Origin: Phylloscopus collybita
Lineage: Eukaryota; Chordata; Aves; Passeriformes; Phylloscopidae
Direction: 5' to 3'
DNA length: 64,000 nt
NCBI GenBank assembly: GCA_027886175.1
Contig: JAJNNQ010000075.1
Coordinates: 82,191,001-82,255,000, forward strand
The translations under genes were made by a program, and so were the position numbers. Positions within the stretch are counted from its first letter, which is position 1. Each line of letters starts with the position of its first letter. Shown here piece after piece: positions 23,901-35,900 of this stretch. Under the pieces are notes generated by a model. That model searched no databases. It worked only from the letters and a program-made list of their open reading frames with translations, and was not told the origin of the DNA.

Positions 23901-26900
23901 TCTCTTTATTGAAGAAGAGATAGGAAGGACTGGGAAGGAAAGGAATACAAACCTGCCATCCCTTCCTCTTTGATTGTTCTGAAAAACAGTGTTAAAGAAT
24001 TTCCCAACAACATCTCTCAACAGTGTTTTCTATCCTGGTTTAATATATTTTAGCATCCAGATTAATATTTATATAATCCCTATATAAAGGTAAGGCTGTC
24101 ATGCTTGTTCCAGTGAACGCATTCATGCTTAAAGGAGAAAATTCAGAAGAATGAGCCCTGTTCAATGTCTGTTGTGACTAATGCTTTCAATACCCATCCA
24201 CTCTGATGAAAGAACCTACAAAAAGAACAAGAGTCTGGGCTCTGTTCTAGGCTGTGACATTTACCTAGGCCTGTGTGGCTTTGGCCAAAGTATCCCTTAC
24301 CATGCTAACAGTCAGCTGGCAAGGCAGCTTGCACACAGTGCCTTTAAGAGCAAAGCAATGCCTGTGAAGGATACTGGGTATTTTACGCACCCTGCAAAAT
24401 CATCTCTCTGACCGAGTCCTGCAGTGACCCCTGACAATCAGCTGCCTCCCTACTCAGGTTTTCTGACCTGCAGGCACCACCACAATCCCCATTCACAGGT
24501 ACAGGAAGCTGGTTCCCAGCGATGAGCTGACATGACATTGGTCAGGCAGGTTCAGTAATTATGATGAATCAGCCTCACAGAGGGAGCTGTTTTTCTGACT
24601 GGATGCTAAAAGCCACACATCCCCCTTGTGCTGACACAGCTCCATGCTTCAGGACGCAGGTGGAGTTTATTCCCCTGAAGAGGGAGAGAATACAGAAGAA
24701 CAAGGAAGGGAATGGTTCCTCCTCATCAGCCTAGGTGCTCAGAGAATGAGCTGATCTGCAGCCATTTTCATCCTGTCTGAATCTGCCTAGGGACAGGGCA
24801 TAATTATTTCTCTTAGAAAAAGAAATTACACTCCTCACTGGCAGATTTTCTCTGTAAAGCAGATGTTCCTGCACTGATCTGTGCCTTACTTTGAGGCTTC
24901 TTCCTCTAAATCTTCCTGTCTTCCAGCTCCATTCAAGTAGTACTCACTGTTAAATGCCATTAGTCACATGAACTTTTTCCAGCATCTCACTCTGGACCTA
25001 CGCAAGTCAAAGGAGCACATAACTAGCTTGTGGAAGAATGTGGATCTGCTTTGTACGACACTATCCCCATTGCTGGGATACTTTGTTGGCTATAACACAC
25101 AGTTTTCACAAGGGTTGCATAATGTTTTCCATGTGTACTCTTGCAGATACTCGATTGACAGGAGCAGTGATCCCGGACGGTTCTTTTATGTTGACATAAC
25201 ATCAGGAGCACTGATGACTGCAAGACCTCTGGACCGGGAGGACATTTCTTGGCACAACATCACTGTGTTGGCCATGGAGCTGAGTAAGGAGAATGCAGAC
25301 TGTACACAGATTAAAGAGATACAGTAGACAAAGCAGGCTGAGAGACCTCAATTCAAAATTCACGTATTGTTATGCACCGAGTGGGAAGGCGCATTAACTG
25401 AATTGCTCCTCTGACATCAACAAGCGAATACTGCATTTTATTTATTTCTTATGCTCATTTTCACAGGGTGGTGGGAGGCATTGAGGACACCAATTAAATG
25501 CAGAGTCCTCCTTTTTCAATTCATTAGCATTCCAGGGATTTATTTAAAACTCTTCCTGATATGTTTCTGGCAGAGTCCTCTCACTTCAGAAGGGCTAGGC
25601 AGCTAAAGCAAATACTGCAAAGGCTGCACAGCTTCTAGAGCTGCCAGTCCTGCCTGGGAGGATTGAGTGGTGCAGAGACTGCTAGGCAGCAGTGATCCTA
25701 CACTGCTGGGTCACTAGTTGAAATCTGCTCCAGTTCAGCAGCAAGTAAATGACACTGCCATCTGCTTGCTACATAAATAATTTGGGCCAGAGTGCTTTGG
25801 AATCTTTGAGTATGCTGAACTCATTATGCTTTGTGGTTTTACAATGAGCTAAAACTCAACTCAGGATTCACCTAAACCAGGTGCTGGGTACTTTTCAAGA
25901 CTGTGAGAAGAAGGAGATGCTATTTCATAGTGTCAGTATGAAAAATTTAGCTCAGTTTGAAAAACTCACAGATGTGAGCTTCATAAAGGAGCTTCGGATA
26001 TATAAGCAAATAAAAGGTTCACCTAGTCTTCACCTGAAATTCCTTCAGTTCACATAACTTTTGCTCAGTTCATCTGTGAGGGGCAGCAGCTTTTCTGCAG
26101 CTTGGTGCCAATAGCTGAGTCATTCCCTGTGTCTCAGAAAGCTTCTTGCACATCTAGGCTGTGCCAGAGATATGGAGTGCTTTGAGAGGAGCAAAGTTTA
26201 AACAAGCTTGCCCAAATTACAGTCAGCCAGCTTGAAAAGCAGGGGGAATGTTTCACGAGAGCTGGAGTGACTCTGCCACATATTTACACAGCACATGATG
26301 CCTTTCTGTGCCCTTTTAAGTAGTGAGAGGGGCTGAGAGGATGGGATTTCACCCCCATCTATTTTGACACTACTTTTATTTTTGGCCACCAATGGCCATT
26401 GCAATTGCATGAGTCTGTAAAAGCTGCCCCTGTAGCAACACTTGAAAGTGAGAGGAATAGGAAGGCCCCTTAGTTCCCTTTCCATCAACCCTCTGTCAGT
26501 TTTGCTCTGTACACATGCAGCACAGTATTTTAATTTAGTGAATAGTTTCAAAAATGTCCTAGCTGTGCACTCATGAATAAGGCCCCTAGGCCTTAGGTTA
26601 GATCAATTATTTCCAAGAGTGTAAATGCAGGTATTCATCTGCCACAACACCAGGTGCATTAGCAAGATGTATGTAAGCATATGTGGGAAGCTGAAAGATA
26701 ATGTTACAAATTAGGGAGAAACAACATAGTTTGAGTATTATCTCAATGATACAATGTGACACATGTTGTGAACATTTAAGAAAATTCTAGAGTTTATGTA
26801 AACGCTCTATTTTTTATATGAATATATAATTTCTTGCTATAAAGGGAGATATATTTGGAGATAAATGTACAAAGTGCTACAGCAAAAAAAGAAGATGAGA

Positions 26901-29900
26901 ATATTAATATTAAAGAATTTTCTTGATTTTTTGCACCTCTTCTGATCCCTTAATATTTTTTCTTCTTTCTGATTACAGTTTCATTTTATCATTAAATTGG
27001 GGGGGGGGGGGGGGGGGAGGATGATGATTTGGGGCAGACAAGCACAGTAATGAAAACAAATTAGTCTGTAGCCACTTAGTTTAGAATTTGTGAAGATATG
27101 TGAAAAGATGTACGGATTTACTGGCAAAGAAAGCTAATGCACCAGTGGGACAGAAACATCACAAATGATGTCATGCAGAATGTAAAATTTTCATTGCAAT
27201 TTTAAGCTTCACTGAAAGCTTTTCTGTGCAATTTCATGTGTTATTACATTTTAAACCCCTCTGTACAAAGTATCAAAGACTTGACACTATTTTTGAGTTC
27301 AAGGAACATAAATTCTGAGCCAAAGCTTATCTGAACTGGAGATAGAAACTGCCATTTTTAACAAGTTCTAAATAACAAGTCTATCCTTAAAGCAGTACCT
27401 TCCTAATTCATGCCACCAGTAGGGAGGCTCAACAAATAGTATTGCCCAGTAGAAGAGCAATAAAAAATAATAAGGGGTATTGTCTAAAATTTTTACTGTA
27501 GAAATAGTTCATTGGACTGAACCAGGTTGAAGTCTTTTACAGAATTGTTTTGTTTGTAAAATATGTGATTAGATGGGAAGCCAGGCTAGACAGGGAGCAG
27601 CATTTGCAGCTTCACTCGGAGTCAGACAATACCCAAGCCACCACAGTTCCCAATGAGAAAATGTGATTTAATACAAGCTAGTAGTGGCAAACCTGCTTTA
27701 CCTCTTGAGCAGAGTGAGGAGCAGCCTCTTCCCCTTCGTTTCTTTACACTAAACCCTCTCTTTCCAGATAACCCCTCCCAGGTGGGCAGCGTCTCCGTGA
27801 CGGTGAAAGTCCTGGATGTGAATGATAACGCACCAGAGTTTGCAAGATTTTATGAAGCTTTTGTTTGTGAAAATGCCAAAGCAGGCCAGGTGAGAAATGC
27901 TTGTAACACCAGGGGTTGGGAAGGGCATGCTGTCCTACATGGAGGCAGCATGCCAGGAAGGGCACGTGTTGGAAAGAGGGCTCAGCTACCCAAAGGTTTC
28001 ATCTGAACTCTTACCAGAAGCTACCTGTGCTTCATTCCAAAGGCAAGCATATCACACTGGGAGGAGCATCACATATAGCAGCTCTTCTGTTTCTCTCACA
28101 TTTCTTTTATTCTCCCAAAGTAGATTCTAGGCTCACTGCACAATACATTTCATAGCTGAAATAAAGCATACCTTTAGGCGTGTGCCAGCAGGCAAACAGC
28201 CAGTGTGTCCTGTAGCAGCATCAAAGAGAGGAGAAGTGTTATGAGAAGTGCCACAGAATCAGCCCAGGCCACGGGTGACAGACAAGGCTTGCTACTAAAT
28301 GTTTTAAGGGCATTAAGCACACCTGGACTTATGGGAGCTGGACATAACTTACTACATTAGGTTCAAAGGGGTGCCAAGCAGAATATGTTCTGCTATGAAC
28401 TGAAGATGACAGAGAATCATCTCCAAAAGCAACACAAGACTTCCCATTGCACACACTGTAAACCAGCACCTTCAAGCAAGCAGTGAAGACTCTGCTCCTC
28501 TCCCTTCCAAAATCCCATCAAAGCCCTTGAACAAGGTCACCAGTGCCAGAGGCAGACATGAGCTCTCCCTTGCTGGATCTACTGCTGATCATTCATGGGG
28601 AGCCACTTCTTGCTTCACCACCAGGGTCCACGGTGGGGACTGGTGCCTCTTAAGGCAAAGCTGACTAGCTTAAATAGCATTTAAACACATGGACACACCT
28701 CTCATCATCTGTGAAGGAAAAATTATGTAAGTAATATCACTGTGTATTTGCTGTAGTTTCTCCCAGCTGTGTGAAGCAGAATGAAATAGCTGCTCACTGC
28801 TGGGGTAACTGTCCTTACAACCATTATAGATAGGATATTTTCATCACACCAATTTACAGAGGTTCTTTATAATATAGACCTTTTTTCCTGGTTTTGAAGG
28901 ATGAGTGTCCTAAGTGGTAAGCTAAGTTCAATATTATTATGAATGCTAATGTGGAGTACTTCCTTCAGCAGAGAACACTAAATTCTATTGCCCCATTTTA
29001 AAAAGTTCTGAAATCAGTTTTAAGGTGGTGGAAGAGCCTTTACGGGTCTGACAATTGCCTTTGAATCCCAAAATAGCATTCAAGTTAAAAAAAATCCAGG
29101 TGAAGATTTATTCCTTGTCCAAAAAGATGCCAGACTGTTTATTCAGACAGTGCTCATTGTGCTTCAAGCTGTTAGACCTGCTTTACAAAGCCTCTATAAG
29201 TGAAGTAACAAATCTCTTTCTGGATTTAGCATTGTCTTAGTTTCTTTAGTTTGGTGTTATTTATTGCATATGCAGAGTTTCTGCATGGCTGGCTTTTCTC
29301 TCATTTCCACTGACATCTTGGGAAGAATTTTATTGATTTAAAACTAAAAGAGTGGCAAAATAATCAACCTGAAGTCCTTTTCTACCTGCATAATGAAGCT
29401 GAAAGTAAGTATGAGCTTTCTTACAAGCTCCCTAATGCACAATGAATCTTCTGAAAAACCTGGGCCTCCAAAAGACAAAAAGAAATGTGCAACAGAAGAT
29501 AGGGATGCATGAGAGAAAAGCATCTGTTATTTGAGGTAAAATGAATATCTCCTCTTTTGTTTGAAAGTGATGTGCATGACCATTGCAAAATAGATGACCC
29601 CTGCAAGCTTTTGAGACTCTTCTTGAGAGAAGATTGTACCTCTGCAAGGCAATTTTATTCAAATGCTCCAGTTGCATATATTTATAGATATAAAGTACAT
29701 GTTACCTGTTTGATTGTTCATATTATAAATACTTTGCTTCTTACCTGTTTCTACTTTTCTCTTGCGTTCTGTAGCTGATTCAGACAGTGAGTGCCATTGA
29801 CAGGGATGACCCACAGGAGGGTCAGCACTTCTACTACAGCCTGGCTCCAGAGGCAGCCAACAACCCCAACTTTACTCTAAGGGACAATCAAGGTAATCAG

Positions 29901-32900
29901 AGTGGACACAGACAGTTAGCTACTCTAATTTCTAATGCCTGAGTTGGACTTGAGAAGCTGTGACTTACAGTGGGTGGTAAGACTGCCATTTCAAATAATA
30001 CCAAGTGACACCTGCTCCTTAAAGGCAATAATAAAATGACATATTACTTAATACACTTGAAAGTTATATGATATTTTCTTCTCTATAAATACTCTCTAGC
30101 AATAGGCCCTTTTTTCTTTTTCGAGGAAATGTGCCAGTGTTTTGTGCAAATTCAGGTCTTTTGGTCAGGCTGCAGGCATCTCGGATTATCGGAGTGGAAA
30201 TTGCATTTGCTCAAAAGGAGATGCTTAAAGGTAGGATAGTCACTGGAACTAGAAGACTAATCTGAAGGGAATTACATTGCTCTTCTTTTGTACTCTTCAT
30301 GTTTTCTTCCAGGCACAGAAAAAGGGAAGGTTTTTGTACTGTTCCAGTCTTTTCCCCCAAGCACTTTTTTCTTTCTCCTTGCACATCCTCATTTCCCTAG
30401 AGAAAGAGGGAAGTAGGGAGGACTCACAGAGCCTTAGGGAGGTAACTTGGTGCACAGCTAAAGGTCTGTGTAAGATGACCTAAGTAGAAACTGAAACTCC
30501 AGTGGGAAGACTCATGGCAAATCACTGGCATTTGAACATTCTAACCAGTGGAATTTGATTCTTTTGGGAAAGCTTTGGTGATTTCGGAGCCTGCAGGAAA
30601 GTCCTGCCATAGCAGGCCTTCGCATGACTGCTGTTGAAAGCAGACAAAGGGCAGACAAAGACTAAAATCAGGTCCTCACCAGACTTCATTAGGAAAGAGG
30701 GATGACCTTGAGTGACCTGGTGCAGAGCTTTGAAAGTCAGTATTGAGGGGCTGGGCTTCAGTACAAGTTTAGTGTGTAAAGTACCACGAATCAGCAAGCA
30801 ATTCCAGAATAAATGGGAGGAAAGTCTGGCCACCTGTAGTATCCATGGCCAGCCTCCAGGCCTAGCCTTGCTCCCACACATGCCTACTTGTCACACTTAC
30901 TTCCATAAGCCCCTATCTGGGCCCCTCCAGGCATATGAAAGAGCAACAGAAAGGCTTATAAAGAATCCCATGCCTTCACTAACCAAACATGTCTTTAAAC
31001 ATGCTACTTACAGTGTCTGGAGCCCTCCTCCACAGCACGCTAATGTTCTTTCATCCCAAAAGCATTTTTTTCTCTGGTGTCCCTGAAGCCTCCCCACATA
31101 GTTTCTTGCATTTTTATCTCCTTCTTTCTCTCCTTGTCTTTTTTATTTGTGAGTATATATTGCCAAAATAAATGAACAAATATAACGCAACTACTTCTAA
31201 AGCATTTGGCAACGCAAGCTCATTTCATCCTCAAGGCATTGTTCTAAATAAAGAAACTCGCAAAACTCCCAGCATCAGATGCACTTTTTCTGTCTAAGGC
31301 CATGCTTGCAATAATTTATAGTGACAGCAGTGACTGAATGGCTGTGCCTCCCACTCTTATCTATAAAACACCAGTTTTACATATATATATATCTATATAG
31401 ATATATGGATATATCTCACAAGAAGCTTAGGGTACTATTAGTTACTGATTTGAAATAAAAATGTTAATTATCAAAATACTCACTATTTGAATGATCCACA
31501 TAGTAAACCATAGTATAAGAAAAATATTAAGCTATTAGGGAGCATCTGAAGGGCCCATGAGGATGGTGAAGGGCTTGAGGGGAAGCTCTGTGGGGTGCAG
31601 CTGGGGTCACTTGGTCTGTTCAGCCTGGAGCAGACTGAGGGGAGACCTCACTGCAGTCTATAATTTTCTTGTGAGCAGAATCAGAGGGACAGGTACTGAT
31701 CTCTTCTCTCTGGTGACCAGTGACAAGACTTGACAAAACAGCATGTAACTGAGTCAGGGGAGGTTTAGGTTGGATATGAGGAAGGGGGTTTTCACCCAGA
31801 GCCTGTATGAGCACTGGAAAGGCTCTGCAGGGAAGTGGTCACAGCACCAACCCTGTCTCAGTTCAAGAAGCATTTGGGCAAAGCTGTCAGGCACACAGTG
31901 TGACTCTTGGGGTATCCTGTGCAGGGCCAGGAGTTGGACTCAACTATCCTGATGAGTCCCCTACAACTCAGCATTTTCTATGATTCTATGATTAAGGGTT
32001 TATTTACTGCCTCAGCAATTTGGAGTGCAGTAGTCATTTCAGTAAAAGTAATTTATGCTTATATTTTCATCTAGAGGCCACTAAGAACTATATAAATCAT
32101 GTAACTTAAGCACAGAGGGAGTAGCTATGCTGTTTGTCACAGGGTGGCTAGACAAGAAACAGAACACCCTTTGCTAGTCACAGCCTGTGCCCATAAGCAC
32201 GAGACAGGAATGCTTCCCAGGCTGTGGGAAGGCACTGTTAAGATTAGCAATTGTGCTGATTACTTGGTTGTCCAATATAGCAGTAAGAGAAACTGCAAGA
32301 CGTGTAGCCTTCTTGGCAACAATTAAAACCTTGATTTATACTGAGCAACAGATAGATCACAGTTTGCATTCTGATGAGCTGTTTTGCATATTTTTTTGGC
32401 CCTTGTTATTTTAGTCTCTGAGAACTTCTTCAGTCTATTCATTCTTTGCATATCTTCAGCAGACAGAGAAATCCTATTGTTCTCCTTTATAGATGGGGAT
32501 CTGGGGCAAGGAGAAATTAAGCTACTTACATGCTGGGTTCTCTTTGAGTTCAGTAAAATCAGTGAGAAATAGACATGTTAAGTAGCTGCAACAATCTGGG
32601 CACAAATGGCTTCTCAAAGCCTTATAAGATAAATGTGATGAAGCAGGGAATTGAGCTGGAGTCTCCCATCCCTCCAATCCCTGCTGTAGGGCTTTGGCAA
32701 GCCATCCTCCTTCCACCTTCTTCCAGGTGGGAAAAAGATAGAAAGAGAGGCTTGCTGTAAGAATGAGCAACAAAATAAGCTTACTACATTTGCATATTAA
32801 ACTCTGAGCTGATCTTCTGTTGGACCTTAATCACTGCCCTCCATCTTTGGGAACTGTTGAAGAGAGAAGCCTTTTTTAAGGGGTGCAGGATCAGGATCGG

Positions 32901-35900
32901 TCATACCCCCACCAGGCCTGTCACTGGAAGCCTCTGGCAGTCGTTCATATTACAATTAAATTCATCCTAGGAAAATGTTTAGCCATTTCTGCCTTCCCTA
33001 AAACTATAGTCTAATTCACACATGTAAGCAGTGAGCTGAAAATCCTCCAGGAAAGGTGTGTGACTCTTTCTCCAGCCCAGTCATGACTAGACTGCCTGCT
33101 TCCTTGTGTTCGTTCTCCCACTCCTGGTGGAATATTTCTTTATATTATTCCTAACTCTTCAAAATTATTACAATCAGTTTTAAAATCTCACAGAACTGTC
33201 AGGCTAATCATCCCCAGTTCCTCTGGAGGTGCATGCAGAAAGAAAACAAGCCTTTCTTGGGAGAAGAGCAGTGTTTAGCTCTGATCTTAAGGTTGGGAAC
33301 TACACAGTGGTTAATTCCCCCGACCTCTCCAGAAAGGTACATCCTTTCCAGTGAGGCAGAAAACTGCAGGAAGATGGTGCTCCGTGGCTTGTTCTCACAA
33401 CCACTGAAGACACCAGCCTGCACACCTGTGGGAAGTTCAGTTTTCACACAAAAGTGGAACCAGCCATGCTGCAACCTTCAGCATCTCTGCTCAGTGTTGG
33501 AGCTAAGTGCTGCCATCCTGCCCTCTATGAGCCAAAGGTGCTGTGTTGGAAGCTGGGAGGAAAACTATTATGCATTCTTACCATGCCTGCTTTTACTTTT
33601 TTTTTTTTTTTCATGTCCTCCCAAGCCCTCTTCTCTTGATGGCTGGGGACTAGCAGATATCAAATTTGGGATAAAATTGTGTATTCCAGTTTCTGCCATG
33701 CTGCATCACATTCCAGCATGTCCTTCGCACTGCACTAGCACAGCAAATTGCATTGGCTTTTGGTGAGTCACACAATGAGCTTTGGCACCAGTGTATTTCA
33801 GCTGCAGAGTCACAGGTAAAACAATTCCTCAGGGATGATTTGGATGCCTGCCTAGTACAAAGCAAAATGAAACAAAAGGCCCAAAATATAATGCTGGGAG
33901 TTACAAAGAGAATTTAATCACCAAGAACATTTAAGACCTGGATGATATGGTCAGTGCATCACAGCAGAAGGTATATATACATATATATCTTTCAATATTA
34001 GATTATAGAAACTTGGTTTTGGCCTGAAAAAAGAATGATTAAGAACCCTTGAGATCTCTCACTAGCTGATTTTGCACAGCTTCTGTCACGTTCACTGCCT
34101 GTGACTTCTTTTACAGGTGAAATATGACAAACTCAGAATAATTAATCTTTTTTCCCCTCACAAAGAGCAATTTTACATGAAATGAAGGTTTGCTGTCACC
34201 TGAATAGAAGTTGTGACTTCTATTGTAAGTCAGTTTAAAGAAAGTATATTTTTCACCCAGGAAAGAGAAAAACAACCAAATTACTACAGTTAGGGTGACT
34301 CAAGCATTTTCATTGACACAGCATAAATGCAGGCACTTTGCCTCTTTCTGCCTTTGGGCTGCTTTTCCTCATGCCAAAACTGGCCCAGTGATGAAAAGAC
34401 GTGATATTAATAGCTGTGGAACACATATAGACAGCACATAAACAGCCCAAGGGAGAGAAAGAACTTGTATGTGCCCCAGGAGAGAGAAGGGAAAGGTTTG
34501 AGCAGGCAAGAACTCCTGTCCAGAAGCACTCCCTTTGCCCAGGAGCCGTGGGAGGCATAGGGTACTGCTCTCTGATGAGTTTTGGGTCAAATTCCTGAAT
34601 CATAGAGTCATTTAGGTTGGAAAATGCCTCCAAAATCATTGAGTCCAGCTGTTAATCTAGTGCTGCTGAGTCCACCACTAAACCATGGCCCTAAGTGCCC
34701 CATCTACACATCTTTTGAATGTCTCCAAGGATGGTGATTCAAACACTTCCCTGGACAGTGCCTGACCATCCATTCAGTGAAGAAATTTTTCCTAATATCA
34801 AGCCTCCCCTGGCACAACTTGAGGCTGTTTCCTCTTGTCCTACTGCTTGTTCCTAGGAAGAAACCCACCTATGTCTGTCCCTACCCACTGCACATACTCA
34901 GACCTGCATTGCATATCAAAGGTGAAATCAGTAAACACTGACATATAATCAGTTTTAAGCAACTGTGGGATTTCATCTTGCACTTCGTGGTTTTTTCAAA
35001 GCTCTGGCTCTTGGGATCACATGATTTAACAAGACACTACAATTTCACTGTATATTTGCATGCAGACATGCAGCACACTTCAGAACTTTATGTTTTCAGA
35101 GTAAAAGCTTGAAATGTTATTGATGTGCAAGAAAAAAGACCCTGAGATTCTTTTTAAAAGCACGTCGCAAATTTAAATTCATCTCACAAACTGCGGAACC
35201 TGACATCTCAATTCCTGGGTGTGCCTGTACTCTCTGATGCCATAAGAATTGCAGCACAGAGTTTGTAACTTGGATCATAGTTTAGGTCTAGGAGACAAGT
35301 CTGGCTAGTCTAGCTTGAGTTTGCCTATAGTTGACTGTATATGACACTCCAGATTTCCCTTCAAAAAGCCAACAAATCATTTTTGGTGTCCAGACTACAG
35401 CAGATAATATAGCTGAATTTATCTGTGTGTAACCTGAGTCTCTACACTGGAAAAAATCACCCAAGATTTAAATCTTAGCAGTGAATGGACAGAGAAATAA
35501 TAAGGAAATTGAACACTTCTGTGTTAGTATTTTTGGTTTTTTCACAGTCTACCTGTGATCAGAAGGTTTCTTGCCTTTTCCAGGCAGCAGTCCCATTGTG
35601 CCAATCCAGCTGTGAACAGCTGGATCAGCATCCTGCATTTTGAAGCATAGCAAATGTGCATTGGTAACAACCTGGAAATGCAGATGGCCAAGACTGTGTG
35701 ACCTGTTTTGAACTAAGGAATAGGAAACAAAACTAAGTAGTAAAAGAAACAGCGTGAAGATTATCCCCCCAAAAATGCCACAGCATCAGTGCACAGAATC
35801 AGAGCTTGTATGTTGTCTACGTTTTTGCTGTTTTCTTCTGTCTCTTTAAAGAATTCTTTTAGCCTTCTGTGTTTACTTTTTGCAATAGAGTCAGATACAA

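Noticed and set aside
33233..33766. 177-codon open frame in CDH20 intron 10
   Set aside because: It lies between spliced cadherin exons, has no domain, includes a poly-F stretch from a T run, and has no start or splice support.
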